Assembly (NCBI GenBank): GCA_008711295.1 | Contig: VUYV01000120.1 | Span: forward strand, 1,549,873-1,613,872 | DNA from: Anarhynchus alexandrinus | Taxonomy: Eukaryota > Chordata > Aves > Charadriiformes > Charadriidae | DNA: 64,000 nucleotides | Direction of reading: 5' to 3' | Shown: in pieces, positions 1-13,250 of the stretch | Layout: the number at the start of each line of letters is the position of its first letter | Position numbering within the stretch: the first letter of the stretch is position 1 | Notes under the pieces: generated by a model | What the model saw: the letters and a program-made list of their open reading frames with translations, nothing else | Database searches by the model: none | What the model was told of the DNA's origin: nothing | Made by a program: the position numbers and the translations under genes

Positions 1-276
1 AGGGGGAATGGCTTCAAACTGGAAGAGGGCAGGTTTAGATTGAACATTAGGAAGAAGTTTTTCACTTTGAGGGTGGTAAGGCACTGGAACAGGTTGCCCA
101 GAGAGGTTGTTGAGGCCCCATCCCTGGAGGTGTTCAAGGCCAGGCTGGACGTGGCCTTGGGCAACCTGGTCTAGTGGGTGGTGTCCCTGCTTATAGCAGG
201 GGGGTTGGAACTCGATGATCTTCAAGGTCCTTTCCAACCTAAACCATTCTATGATTCTACGATTCTATGATTCTAC
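1..276 (+). mobile_element. CR1 LINE, truncated 3' end
   Basis: This is the 3' terminal part of a CR1 non-LTR retrotransposon in sense orientation. It shows the typical path from the end of ORF2 (the 'GGCACTGGAACAGGTTGCCC' stretch near 80, then 'CCTGGAGGTGTTCAAGGCCA' near 123) through 'GGTCCTTTCCAACCTAAACC' near 225 to the terminal octamer-like repeat ATTCTATGATTCTACGATTCTATGATTCTAC at 247-276. The left side is cut by the window edge. ORF2 frames are broken, so the copy is dead. It lies in the inferred first intron of RTN1, antisense to RTN1 transcription. Confidence 0.93.
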
Positions 277-1477
277 TTTGTTGGAAGGACAACTTAAGCC
301 AGACTTTTCTCATTCTTTCTCAGGCATAAATCTTACACTTAAATAATGAGTTCATCTTTAAAAGAGCTACAGTAGGAGGCTTTAAAATGACTCAATACTG
401 TATTCTGAAAAGAACTCGTGGATCGCTTGTGCCTTGGAGCTATTTATACACTACCTGCCAGGGAAATTCACAGATGAACGAACTAGCAAGAAACATACTA
501 TTCAAGAGAGAGTTTCTTAGGATCTGGAGTCAAAAAAACCACATAATTACATAAGGGTTCCGGTTCGGAGGGCTCTGCTCGCTGGAGAGAAACTGTCCAA
601 CATCATTTCTCCATGTGCTGCTGACAAGCCAGGCAACTCTTCCCTCTACCAGAGAAAGTCACTACCAAGCAGGTTTGGAATCCAATACATTCTAACAAAT
701 TGTTATTGCAGCAATATTATCTGCACTATAGCTGTCATGAAACCAGGCTTCAAAAAATGGGAAAATGCATATGCACATAACTGGTTCATGGCCTGTAGTT
801 GTTCCTTTCCATGGCTGAGTAGAAGTAAACAAAAGTGAAAAAACAGCACACATCCTTGCATTCCCCTTAAGAGTGCACCATTAAAGGCTTCATTTGGAGG
901 GGTATGGTCTCTGTGTGTCACTTTACTTGCAGCCAAATAACTTCAAGAATTTCTCCATGGGTGAAAGCTAGCTTTAAACATGTTTGGTGCAGTCTGTAAG
1001 ATGCTAGACCGGCACGCAGGCAAATCTCGGGACAGGTGGAGAGGCAACACTGAGACACCCAGCTCCAAGATTAAGGTGCTGACAGGTGTCTTGGTTTAGG
1101 CTCATGTACTTACTTCTGCTGGTTTTAACAGCACCAGAATTAATGCAAGGCATGCCTCCAAATCCCCCTTCAGGGTGGTCCTGACAGCCTCAGCCTGGGC
1201 TTCCTAATTAACAGTTCAGTCCCTGCCCAGTGAGTGAAGGCAGGGGCTCTCCCACACATCCACATTTGGCACGGGGCAGAGATTAATTTCCTGCTGACTC
1301 CAATGTAGAAAGCCTCCTGGGATTGAGCATTAGGATGTAACTGAGGTTTCAGTGCAGCACAAAAAAGGGGAAGTGCAAGAGGCACGTTGCATTGGCAAAA
1401 GGAGACCTTTTGGGGACATCCCCTGGGAGAAGGGGCTCCCCACACTTCCCACTACATTGCAGGGAAGTCGTTGGAGA

Positions 1478-1542
1478 GTTCTTCCTTCTCTTCCTCCTCC
1501 TTCTTCTCCTTCTCCTCTTCCTTCTCCTTCTCCTCCTCCCTG
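1478..1542. repeat. Polypyrimidine (CTT/CTC) tract
   Basis: About 65 bases of almost pure pyrimidine on the plus strand, built of imperfect CTTCTC/CTCCTT units. Such homopurine-homopyrimidine tracts can adopt triplex (H-DNA) structure. The tract also produces spurious serine-rich, proline-rich and arginine-rich open frames on the two strands. Confidence 0.9.
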
Positions 1543-4346
1543 CAGGGCAGAGGCTGTAGTGGCCTGGGCTCCCAGGGGACACCCCAGTCCTGAGCCCACC
1601 CTGGGCTGCTGCAGATCATGGCTTGGAGGCAAAGGCCTCAGGTTTTGTCCTCATTGCCATACTTTCCTCTTTTCTCAGGTATTTCCTCTGCTTTAGGGAA
1701 GGGTTGTTGCTCTTCACCATGGATCCCTCCTTCCTTGGTGGTTAAACAGGCTCGCTGCACAGTTTCAGCTAATGCCTGTATCTCTTTGCCCCCACGAGTT
1801 TTACCAAGCTGCAACACTGCTAACCTGTGTGTTCCCAAACCAGCACTGATTTGTGTGTGAGCTCTCCACAACCTACTTAATATGCACAGGGCTGTGGAAA
1901 TGATGCTTCATAATCTCTCTTTAGGCAGCCACAGAGCTCTCTGGAGGGACTGGGCTGGGACAGCTGAGGGACTGAGGGGCACTGATCCACTTAACAAAGA
2001 ATAAAAACCATGCCGTTTACCAGATCAGATGCATAAATATTGCACGAGCTGCAGACGCAGAGGTCATCCCTGCATCTTGCTGAGGCAGGAAAGCCTGCTG
2101 GACTGATCTCTCCTGACGGGTAAATGGAGGCTTCGCTTCCCCGCACCGTTGCCCATGGAGGATGCTCTCCTGACAGCAGAAAGTGCCCTGTGTGGCACAG
2201 ACAGCCCAAAAACCTTTGTGTTCCTTCCTGTCACTGCCCACCCACTGGCTCTGAACGGTTCAGGAAATTTTCTATCTTCTTCAGCCCTGGACTAGGGTGG
2301 TGGGATTTACCCGCCTAGCCTTCCCTCCTGGTCTCTCAGGAGAGCAGTTGAGGGTGTTTGCCACTAGGGAGGTTAACAAGGTGCCTGGCACACTCAGCTA
2401 CCTAGAAAAGCTGCTAGTTAAACATCTCAGGCATCTCTGGAAACCCCCAGCCCACACAGAGACAGTATTCGGGGTCTGCCACCTGCAAAGATGCAGCGTG
2501 CAATGAAGTGGGTAGAGGAGGAAAGCAGTGCCAGGACCGTAAAGCCCAGCCCTGCTGCGCAGTCCCCTGAGCTGCAATGAAACTCCCACCACAACAAGAA
2601 CAGTGGTCAAAAGGCACAATGAAGGCAAAAACACAGGAAAAATATAAGACTTATTTCCAGTGTTCTCTTTTTTATTACAGCTGTTCAGCTCCTTGCAAGT
2701 TGCAGAGGATCTGGCAGAACTGCTGCTGGAAAATATACTTTTTCAATTGAAAAGAGTGGGAAAAACCTCCTCCCTTTGTTTCATGATCAGCTGTTCTGAT
2801 TTTGTGTTTGATGGAGACCTTGTCTCATATAACTCCCCCCCTTCCCCCAGCAAAATCTATAGTGGCCATGTTTTAAAGTCAGTAGGATTATAACCCCAAG
2901 GGGCCAAGTCCCTTCCTACCTACACTCCTTTACACTGTATGGCAGGAAACCAGCTGAAAAGACAATGAAAAAAGAGTTAATCTAACATCATTTCCCTTTA
3001 AAAAGGTATTTTTAAAAATTCCTTAAGAACAGCTTCCCATTAACCTTAACGGGAGCAGTGCACAGGGAATAAATGTTAGTGGCCAACACTGCAGGCTCAT
3101 CTACACAGGCATGCACCTATGCCAAAATCTGGGCTCTGCCAGGGGACCAGATCCATTCGCACAGAGAGCAGCAGCCCTGGGCCATGTTAGTCCTTGCAAG
3201 ATTTCCATGATTGACACCAGACATGGCTCCTGAGGATGGCGAAGGGCCAGCCTTACCTCAGGCTCCTCGGCATTTTTGTCCTTTAAAAGGTGAACTGCAA
3301 AAAAAAAAGCTTCAAATCCACAGGACTGCAAAAATAGCAGCATCCCAGCAGGGTTTCCCTGTCTGCCTTAAGGTGCTTGGCTATTTATAAAGAGAGACAC
3401 AAAACAGAGAGCTGAGGGGTTTCTGTGGGCTGCTATAACCCTTTGGCTCCAAGGGGCATTGGGGTAATAAGGGCTGAACACCAGCAGACCTTTGCTTGTT
3501 GCAGTATCCTACTTGTGCATTGCAGCGATGAAGAGGCAGTCAGGCACGTAATGGTCAGTCAGACACATAATGGTTGTTACCAGGTGCTCACAGTCTAACC
3601 AGGAATGCAGATAAGCACCTAATAACATAGAAAACAAAAGAAGCCATTCCATATAAAACCATATAAATTCCAATAAAAATTTTGCGTTTTTATTGGGTCA
3701 AAGCCTTTTATTTTTCCTTCCAAACACAAAAAAAGTTGCAGGCTGATGACATGGAAATTGTTCTGGGAAGACTGTCCTCCTTCCCACCAGCGGTTTCTAA
3801 CCCCCTTTTCTCTCCCTGTCCTGCACTGTGTCTCTGTGTGCTTTCAACAGCCCTAGATAAAAGAATTTCCATTTTCTGAGCAACAAATACCTGGAGATTT
3901 GGGCTTCTGGGAGCAAACAGCATGAAAAATGTTGTGGAAAATGCCAAGAGAAAGTTATGGGAAATATGTTTTTCAAACACCTCCATGAGCTTTCTTCATT
4001 ATGGACAGGTAAAACATTCCCTTGCTGTATTTATGGGGACATTTTTTGATGCCTGCGGATATTGCCAGGGCAGCGACCCTGTGCATGCTACGAGGCACTG
4101 CCATGTACCAACCTGGGACTCTCCCTGGCTTCACGTAAGAGCAGGGACAGGGGAGAGGGTCAGAAAAATCACCCTTCTCTGAGAGTGCAGCTCTGGCTGC
4201 TGGAGTGGGGTTTTGCCCTCAATTTCAGTATCCCAGCACGAGTCCGCCTCGCACCGTTCAATATCTTCTGGAAGAGGCACTTTTCCACAGTTTGTTTCCA
4301 AACACAGAAATAGCAGCCAATTCGTCTTTTGAACAGATTCAAGGTT

Positions 4347-4370
4347 GGGGGGGAGGGGGAAGGGGGGGGG
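4347..4370 (+). other. G-quadruplex-type G runs
   Basis: Three long plus-strand guanine runs of 7, 5 and 9 bases are separated by 1-2 bases. The 9-base run can be split, so four G-tracts are available. Function is not known. It lies in inferred RTN1 intron 1, on the strand that is not the RTN1 template complement. Confidence 0.7.
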
Positions 4371-7300
4371 TGCGTATCATTCAGTAGAGCAAGTAGTAAA
4401 TATAAAGTATACAGTAGTGTCCCTGAGTTTCCAGATCTCCTGTACGGGAGTTCTACCAGTTTATACCAGTCAAAAATCAGGCCTGTGGATGGTGGATACC
4501 TTTCCATTCCTGGCACGTATGTCCTCCCTACCACTTGCCCGATGCACTGACTGGCCCAGATTTATTTAGTGGATCTTCCTGTCCACTCTCAATTTGTCCC
4601 ATCTGCTTTCCAGGAGGAGCTCTCCTCTGCGTAACCCTGCCTGTCACAGCAGATAACGATGCTCTTTTCCCCAAGAGACAGATGGAAAAGACAGAAGAGG
4701 GAGGCATCTCAGACATGCTGTCATGGTGTCAGAAGGGGCCGGGTGCAATGAGCTGGTGGAGAAGAGGGCTGTCTGACACCAGGGCTTCGCCAGCCGGCGG
4801 GAAGGCACTAACGGGGACCCTGTGACTCATTTCCTGTGTGGGGAGTTACAGGAGCATATGAGAGGATTTCCAGCTGATGCTCAGGAGAAAAAGGGAGGAA
4901 AAAATGAGCCTGATGAAGTGACAGTCCCCAGCAGAAGCAGAATGGCAAGGTTGCTTGCAAGTAGGACAAGCTTGGATACTAGGGATGACCTGCAAACATC
5001 ACATCTCCTTGGAATACAAACCCACATATTAACTCCTACAGTGGTGCCAGAGGCTTTATTTTCCTACTCAGAACATAAACAAAGAACATCCTGGCTTTAA
5101 GTGTAGCATTTAGAAGAGATGGTGAACACTCTCCCACAAAGCACCCAGCTAATTTTACAGTAGGGGGAAATGTATTCCTGCTCCCAGCTGGTGAGGAGCT
5201 CGGCCAGAGCAGTTGATGGCCTTCAGATTTTATCCTTGCTGGAATAATCCCGGTTTCATAACTAAGGGATATAGCCAACAAATTTCTCTATTTGCAGATT
5301 AGACAAAGGTCAACACCAGCTTAATCTGCTGCTGCGACGGGTCAGGAGACAGAGTAGCTTGTAAACGGTGAGAAATTGATAAAAGTATTTAGCATATTGT
5401 GAATGTAGTTTTCTATGCCTGCAATCCAAAGAAAGCAGAAAGGGGGGACCAAAAGCCTTCCCAGCAATTGCCAAATATCTCCTTGGAAAAATCAAGATAG
5501 GAATGTAGTAGGGAAAAGTCAACAGTGTGCAAACTGTGAGGGATCAGGTCTACCCTTCCCAAGGACAGGCTAGGGGCAGAGAAGGCTTCTAGAATAGGCC
5601 TTTGCAAATCCATGGCCCACCTGAACTCAAAGAACCATAGAAGAGACCTCAGTGGAGCTCTGCTGGCTTACGGTAGCCAAGGGTCTGGGTCTACCACCCC
5701 ACATGTCACCCTTGGTACTTACAGCAAGGCATGGTCCATGCAGGGGTGGCAGAGATGTTATGGATGTTATTGGTCTTACTGGAGGAACTCCAGCAGGGAT
5801 TTTTAAAGGAAACAAGAGAGATGCAGTCTTGTGCAAAAAGAGGCGGTAAATATCTGTGGTAAATGTTTCTGCTTTATTTAAACCTCCTTTCAAAACACAT
5901 TTAGGGCTTAACAATAGGCTTCATATTCTGTTCAGGATTCAAATACATGTTTTCTTCCACTCCACCCAATTAAGGGTTGATGGAGTTTGTGCCATTAGGA
6001 GATACTCTGTTTTGTGCAGACAAATGGCACAGCAGATTTTGTTTGGGGCAGACTGTATTAGGTTACTTAGAAAATTAAGGCCCAGCAGCACAGCTTGACT
6101 TGTGGAAAACTGCACTCAAGAATGAAATGTTATGCAGCAGGGCTGCACACCTCATGGATTCTATAAACCAAGAGCAAAGCATAGTAGAGGTTTCTGGCAT
6201 ACCTTCATCCCTCTGTCCTACAAACCTTTGTGTGCCATTCCCATCCTCCACTTGACCTGCAATCTCCATGCAACCCTTCATACCAGGACCTCCTGATGAG
6301 TGTCCTCTTATTTCCCAAGCCTTCTACAGAACCAGTTACCATCACAAGCAGGAAGCTGGCAGTCTTCTCAAACCCACTCACCCTTTGCAAACTGGATGGT
6401 GGAAAATGTCCGGCTTGTCCTCAGGCACATCTGCATTGCCTAAGAACACATTGCACCACCACAGCAGCACACCATTAAGCCTCAGCTACCCAGTTCTGCT
6501 GAGAGGCTTATTTTGTCCAGACAGGCAGAAGCTCAGCTTGCAAGGCCAAGATGGCACTTCAACAGAGTGTGGTGCTGCCCAGGATGGACGGACAGATGGC
6601 TCATCCATAGTGCACTGCTTGCTACTGCCTGGTCTCAACTGCCCCTACATCTCAGAAACATCTCTCTCACTACTTTCCCATTCTCTCTCTATCTGGAGAT
6701 CCTGCTTGTGTCTCTACATCATCTGCAGCACTCGCATCCCCACTGTGGCGTTTCTGCTGGGGCCAGGATCCCTGGGAATACCCACCCCACATCACACTCT
6801 GCACCTTGTCCACATATCACAGCACTTGCCACAGGGAGTTTCTCCTAAGCTAGTCAAGACCTGAGGAATGCAAAGTCAGTACTTGATGGTGAAAGGACAG
6901 TCTGCATCACACCATCTCACATATGGCACCTTTGGGGTCCAGCACACCCACTTAGCTCCTCTCATGCAAGCAGCTACCATCTGAGATAGGTAATGGTAAA
7001 AACTTCTTTTTTCTTTCCTGCCTTGCTAAAAAGTTGTAACAACACTATGGTGAGCAGAACAGCAGGAGAAGTGCACAGTGCTCATGGAAATTAAACCAGA
7101 AAATAAACAAGCCAACTCACAGCAGGAGAGATGTGGCAGCCCCGAAGACTTGCTCTCCTCCCTTTGCCTTGGTCCAAACCAGCTGGTGTGAGCTGGGTCC
7201 TACCACTGTACAACTGGAGTAACACTCAGAGAGGGCAGATTCGTGGCCAAACACCTTTTCCTCTGGAGAAATCAAGATTTCTCAAGTGTTAATTGAGTTT

Positions 7301-8407
7301 TCCACCCATGAGCTGATAACACAGCACATGGGCAAGCATCAACACTTTTGTCACTACCTTGCCCTTACTCTATTATCACCGCCCATCTGCACAAAATGCT
7401 GCTGGCAAAGAGTGCCAGCTCTGACAGGCAACTGTTACTCGTCTCTGAGGATGGGAAAAGAGGGACAAAGACAGGAAGAAAGACATGCACTCAAGTCTTG
7501 AGCACATTAGCGTTCGGGACAATGGGTGGCTGTCCCCATTTCAGCTGCCGGGTCAAATTGCTTCACAGAAAACTCATCACTGCACCTTCACCTTTCTCCT
7601 TAGCTTCAGTGCAGCTTTTCACTACTCCTATAAAACAAGAAAAAATACTCCACTCCAGCGTATTCCTCCTTGAAACCAGCATCAGCTTCACCAGTGCAAA
7701 TCTCTGCTTTATCCTGCTAAAAACTGGAGTTTGTAGCACAAATATGGGATATGGGATCTCCCTGGTGCACTGGCAGAACTGAAGATTCATGAGATTATGG
7801 GGTTCAATAGCTTATTTGGTGAAAAGCTCAGACTTGATCAACCCCAATGATTGGAATTCTGCCAAATTCAATCAATAAATTTAGCTAAGAAAAAAGATTT
7901 TGTTGAAAAGGCTTGCATTTACTACACAGTGGTTGTGGCAAACTGCACTGCATTTTTTTTATGTTCAAACAGTGTCTTTTGCCAAAAAGGACTTTTCATA
8001 AAAATAGTAAATACTTTCCAAAGTGAAGTGAAAGGAATTGGCGGGGAGAAAACTGAACACCTGGGATTTAATAAAAACAACTTTTTTGGGTTGGGTTTTT
8101 TTCTGAGAAAAATGAAAATTCCTTGCCTCAGGTTGACCAGTAGAAATACACATATTTTTAATTCATTAATTCAGTCTGTGAATCAAAAAGAAAGAAGGGA
8201 CTTGCTCTGCAGAGTAACAAGACACCTAGCTGGGCTTGAGAAGTAACTCAAGCCCTTTGTTGGTGCAGAATTGCCTCAAGGGCCAGCAGTCAGCTTTTTA
8301 AATAGCCCTAATTACCTTTATTTATAATGGGAAAACAGGTGGAAGTTATCAGGAATAGTAGGTAGAAGCACAGCAGAGAAAAATGTGATATAGCTGAGTC
8401 TTAAAAG

Positions 8408-8520
8408 TCATAGAATCACAGAAAAAATCAGGCTGGATGGAACCTCTGGAGGTCTCCAGTCCAACTCCTGCTCAAAGCAGGGTTATTTCAAAGCTAGCTC
8501 AGGTTGCTCAGTTTTTTCCT
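8408..8520 (-). mobile_element. CR1 LINE, short diverged 3' fragment
   Basis: Reverse-orientation CR1 3' end. The plus strand begins TCATAGAATCACAGAA, continues through a diverged 'GGAACCTCTGGAGGTC..CCAGTCCAACTCCTGCTCAAAGCAGGGT' segment, and then reaches 'CAGGTTGCTCAG'. Similarity fades after about 8520, so it is a roughly 110-bp 5'-truncated relic without coding capacity. Confidence 0.88.
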
Positions 8521-9280
8521 TCTATACACCCTTGACCGAAAATAATCTCCTCTCGACTTGCTGGCTTTGCTCTTGCTAATACAACTCACACTGTTCACTC
8601 CACCTCAACTTACTGATGACCAGAACACCAGAACCTTTGCACATCATTCTGACAAACCAATTGCACCATGTGTTTGCAATGTACACATGTATGTTTGCAT
8701 GAATAAATGCATTGTTCCGATATGCTAGCAAAATTCTAATTAATTTCAAATAATAAAGTCCAATAAAATCCTAAGATCTGAAAAAATTCTACTCACTATT
8801 ATTCACTCCCTGTATAGGAAGTGATTTGCTTTCAGTGCCCCATAACATAGATTTTTGGCCTTCTTTCAGTGATCCACATGGCAACCGGCACATGCCACAA
8901 GGCAGGATCAGGAGTGTCATGAGGAAGATGACTCAGGGCTGGAACTGAACAGCAGACCCTGGAGCCCTCTGGGGTGTTGTGCACCCATGACCGTACCACA
9001 TCCTCTTCCCAGCTCTCCGAAATATGAGGCTGTCAGTGGGTGGTGTTGGACCTGGGGGTCCCTGAAATGAGGTAGCATCTTATGTTGCAAAGGTGATGTC
9101 CAGCTGGATGGGAGCGTCACCTGATGATGCTCAATTGGGGCATCCTAAGGATATGCTCCAGAGATCTCCAGGGAAAGGCCCCAGGTGGAAAATGGCAGAA
9201 GAACTTCTCCAAATTCCTCAGAAATTGTGTTTTTGCCCCATGCGATAATGACATTAACTATCACTTATAACTTATAACTA

Positions 9281-9413
9281 AAAAATACCCATGGTTCAAC
9301 ACCACTTCANGTCCCACTCAAACCCCAGGATTTGAATTTCAAACTGGATGGAAGTTCTTCTCAATCTTGCATAGAATGAAATGAAAAAATACCCATGGTT
9401 CAACACCACTTCA
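9281..9413. repeat. 29-bp direct repeat flanking an N (likely gap scar)
   Basis: The same 29 bases, starting AAAAATACCCATGGTTCAAC, occur at 9281-9309 and 9385-9413, a 104-bp offset. The only ambiguous base of the window, at 9310, follows the first copy immediately. An unmerged overlap at a closed assembly gap explains this better than a biological duplication. Lengths here may be wrong by about 100 bp. Confidence 0.75.
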
Positions 9414-11594
9414 ATGGCATGTCTTATAAACATAAGTTTAATATCATTGATTTGTGAAAGAAAACCCAAACATTTGGTAGAAAACATATTCATTGCTTAT
9501 TGTAGCTATTCAAGGTTATATAAAATGGATATGTTCCCTTGTAAGTGTGGAAAACAATGTTACTCCAAATCCATATAATAAAAACCTAGGGAGCTATTTA
9601 AAAAATGGATTTTGTCCTCACTTAATCATAGTGGTTGAGGGGGGGAAGTGTATGTTTGCAGTTGAAAGCATTTAATAATGAAATATTCAGCGCACGCCAA
9701 TTTTCATACACTCTTTCTCTTCTTTGCCCCCTTTTGTTTCTTTGAGCTTCTCCTTGCTCTGCAATATTAGACAGGGTCCTAAATCTCTCAAGCAGCAACT
9801 GCATCACCAGCAACGAGCAGAAAATAAGAAGGCTGATTCCAGTTAATGCCACTCTGCTACCAGATCAGCAAAATTTTGCTGTGGTGGGAACATAAGCTAA
9901 AATTTTCTAGTCATGGGTGCCTGGAGTTTGCTCCTCTAAATAAAACCCTTTCTGTAATAGGGGTGTAGGATTCTCAGATGACAGCAACCAGAAAAGGAGT
10001 TAGGCGTTCCCAGCACTTCAAAATCTCAGGCCATTTAGGTTGAGTCAGCAAAGCACAGAATATCAAGCTTATTTTAAGCATGCACAGAGTTCTATTTGAG
10101 ACCTTATTTTCCTCCTTACATACAGACTGAGATCTGTAAATATTGACAAACATGAAAATTGGGTCTTCATATTTTATGAGAAAAACACTAGGCCGATCAA
10201 AAAGGAAACAACCATCTGGCACTGCTCCTTCCAGATGTTTTCCTAAACATACTCCATTCTTTCTTCCCAAATGTGTGTTTTCTGCATCTCAAAGGACTGC
10301 CCATGATCCCCTCTTGTTTATCCATGCCCAGCTTCAGATTTCCAAGCCTGTTATTTCTTTCCCTTTTTTCTTATTTAATCTGCCATTCCTTTGGTCAGTG
10401 AGTGGAATCTATTCAACAAACAGTATTGTGTTTTTGGAAAGAATTTGACTTTTATTATGTTTGTGGTTCAAGGGGTTGTGGCTGGCTTGGCAGCGGCATT
10501 TGAAAGGACAGCTTGTTAATAATTTAAACCAACACATAGACCAAGGAATTTTGAAAATATCCATGCCACCAAGATGAATTTACAAAATTCACTTGAATTG
10601 GGAAATAATCATCAATGTTTGGTGGAATCTGTGCTGGGATAGAAAATAAGTGTGTTGCACCCATGGAATCACTATCCAAGCAGATAAAATCTCACCTTTG
10701 TACCCTATAAAAAAACCCTGTAACCTCAGGGATCAAGTAGGTCCGGTATCCTGGACTGTTGCAGCTGTACTGACCTTTACAGTGTGAAAAATGGACATTA
10801 TTTTTCAATCTAGGCAGCTCACTGTCTCTGTCTTACATCTGAGCAGAAGGAAGATCATATAAGTTGTGTTTTATATTCATGAAACAGAGCTTTAAATCCA
10901 ATGAAGAGGTACTTCAGAGAAGGTTCTTCTGAACTCTGTCGTGATGAATGCTTTAATGAGATCTTCAGGAAAGAGAAAGTCCTTTTTTCCTGAACTTAAC
11001 AAGCAAACTTTTATGAAAAATTGTTGCAATAACCAACAAATGGTAAAACTACCAGTCTTCTCACATGGTGATGTTTTGTGGACCCTGTGGTTCCCCTTTA
11101 ATGTTGCATGCAGGATGAGACCCAGAGACTGGCAGAAGACGTGGCATTGGAGCAGATATATTGGAGCTACAACACCCACTCTTGTTCTGAGGTGAGAATT
11201 ACAGCCACCCTAACGCCCAGGAGAAACCTAAATGTACAAGAAATGCAAGAAAAGCCTTCAACTTCCAGCAGAGCTAAGCAAGCAATCAAATCGGCTTTTC
11301 CTGAAGCTGGTTCTGACTTCACCTAATAAAATTTTCACAGCTGGACATACACAGTGCTGCCACCCAAATGTATCTCACAAGTGAATCTTAGTGTTATTTT
11401 CTTCATTTTGGTATAGAGGGGGTGATATAAACATTTCTTAGTGGCTATTACATGTTTAAGTGGTTTTATATTAGCTAAATCCATACATCGTTCTCTGTCA
11501 ATACTTAAGAAGTGATTTTTTTGGCAAAGAAATGTTTTCCAAGGCCAATGACAAACATGTATGTATCAGCATCAAGATAAAATAAAGGCTGAAA

Positions 11595-11655
11595 GTATAA
11601 ATGTATAAAATGTATAAATGTATAAAACATACATATAAAATATGTATAAAAGATG
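11595..11655. repeat. AT-rich low-complexity repeat
   Basis: Imperfect repeats of (A)TGTATAAA and ATACATAT-type units. It is a simple AT-rich tract with no coding content. Confidence 0.7.
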
Positions 11656-12399
11656 TGTTCGCTTGTTCCTCAATCACGGATCCTCGTTAAATAATCATGT
11701 GACTCATATAAGAGGCTATAATTAAGCAGTACAGCTCACATTTCAAATATTCATGATCAGTCCATAGAGCCCAAATATAAAGGCAATAATTTCCAAATTT
11801 GGCTCACAAGCTGGTCTGAGGAAATGCTGTTTGCTCACTGATATTAACACAGACAGGAAGAGGTGCTACATTTCTCAGAATGACTTTCATTGATTATTTC
11901 CTCATCCTCTGAGGAGATCAGAAAATTTTAGTTAAAAGAATTGGCTGGGAAAAGGCATTGCAGTAAAACTGGACTTTTATCTATTTTTCTTTTTTTTTTC
12001 GAATTAAAACTGTTACCAAGCAAACGTATTTTTGTTTTGGAAAACGTTGAAACCAAGTGTAAAGTATTTAACATTTCAAAATTTTTTTCTTTGATTTCAT
12101 TCTTATTGCTTTCACCATTTTGTCAGAGGGCAGTAGTGACTGTACATAACCAGTGCAGAGTTACCCACAGCACTGAATGACAGTGGTGACCCCAAGGTCA
12201 AAGCAGAGGCTGAACCAGCACTTGTGCATTACAACCTCACTCTAGAGGGGATACACCTCAACAAACACAGCTCGTTTCACCCTTGCAGGGTGTCAGGGTG
12301 TATTTCCACAGCTCAGGACTGCCCGGCTCAGCCAGCTTCCCCTGTAAGATGCTCCAGCCGCCTCTCACCCCGACTTCCAGCATACTGCCATAGTCAGCT

Positions 12400-12960
12400 C
12401 TGGCTTTTGGTACCAAACATTTTACAAAGTTATTTAATAAGATGGGCCCCAAAACTGACTGTGGAGCCCCACCAGCAGCTCCCACGCTGCCTGAGCATTT
12501 TCCTTTCAGCATAAGCTGTCTGCTGTTTAGGTAACACGCGGCATGCCATGGCTGTATTGCGCTCCACCTTCTCCACCTCAGCCAGCAATTTTCCATGTAG
12601 TTCTGGATTTTACTCTTCACTGAAACCCAATCAGAAAACAATCAGCATCTTATTGAAGTAAACTATCAGGTTTGTCTTCACAGTCCGCATTTATAAATCA
12701 ATGATGCATGTTTCTCATTTTCCTTTTACCTTAATGTTCTCAATAATACTAATTAGATCAAATTAATAAGCCTGTACTTGCTGTATCTTTTTCTCTTTCC
12801 TATTTCCTTGGATGCAGGCACTATGCCGTTAATCTCCAACTATCACTGCACACTTCATTTTCTATAATTTCTCCCTGCCAAGCCTGCAGTTATTAAAAAT
12901 CCTTGTTATTACTGTTTTATGCTGAAGATTGTTCATTGATTGTTGCTGAAGTTTGTTCAA
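12400..12960 (-). mobile_element. Probable ancient CR1-family LINE fragment
   Basis: Plus-strand phrases resemble the antisense of the reverse-transcriptase region of old amniote CR1 elements. Examples are 'GGGCCCCAAAACTGA..TGGAGCCCCACCAG' near 12443-12474, and 'AATAAGCCTGTACTTGC' followed by a 'GATGCAGGCACTATG' stretch near 12766-12830. The match is patchy with many indels, and the ends are approximate. It could belong to the same old insertion layer as the clearer relic just downstream. Confidence 0.45.
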
Positions 12961-13250
12961 TTCAAGTCATTGAATGCTATCTTTAGGTTTGGCTGCAGGA
13001 GTCAATTCACCCCCCAAGGAAAGCAGGGCTTTTTCTGCAAAACAAACAAAAAGCTATTTTTCTTTAAAAAATAAATTACCAACAAAAGACACCAAAACAC
13101 AAAAATATGAGCCATTCCTACTTTTCTGTGACTCATGGTTGGTGCACACTTTCAAAGGGTAACAGAAGAAGCTGCTGGTTGGAACATGACAGGGACCAAA
13201 CTAGGATGGAAAAAGAAGACACATGTATTTCTTGCTGCCATCCCTCACCT

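Larger units (their letters stand above)
277..8407. other. RTN1 intron 1 (inferred), no exon seen
   Basis: No gene is supported here. The stretch holds a polypyrimidine tract (1478-1542), a three-run G-rich motif (4347-4370) and scattered homopolymers. Open frames exist on both strands, including a 198-codon plus-strand frame at 6268-6864. They show no recognisable domain, no flanking splice signals that fit RTN1, and a composition like the surrounding non-coding DNA. I therefore treat them as chance frames. Assignment to the RTN1 intron follows from the donor site at 28259 and the absence of a later RTN1 exon in the window. Confidence 0.55.
8521..12399. other. RTN1 intron 1 (inferred), no gene seen
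   Basis: AT-rich non-coding sequence. It holds a single ambiguous base at 9310 flanked by a 29-bp direct duplication (see separate entry) and an AT-rich run of TATAAA/TGTATAAAA units around 11595-11655. No exon, RNA gene or recognisable repeat family was found. Confidence 0.5.

Noticed and set aside
6268..6864. 198-codon plus-strand open frame, the longest in the window
   Set aside because: No recognisable domain, no CpG or splice context, and composition like its non-coding surroundings; it lies within the inferred RTN1 intron on the opposite strand.
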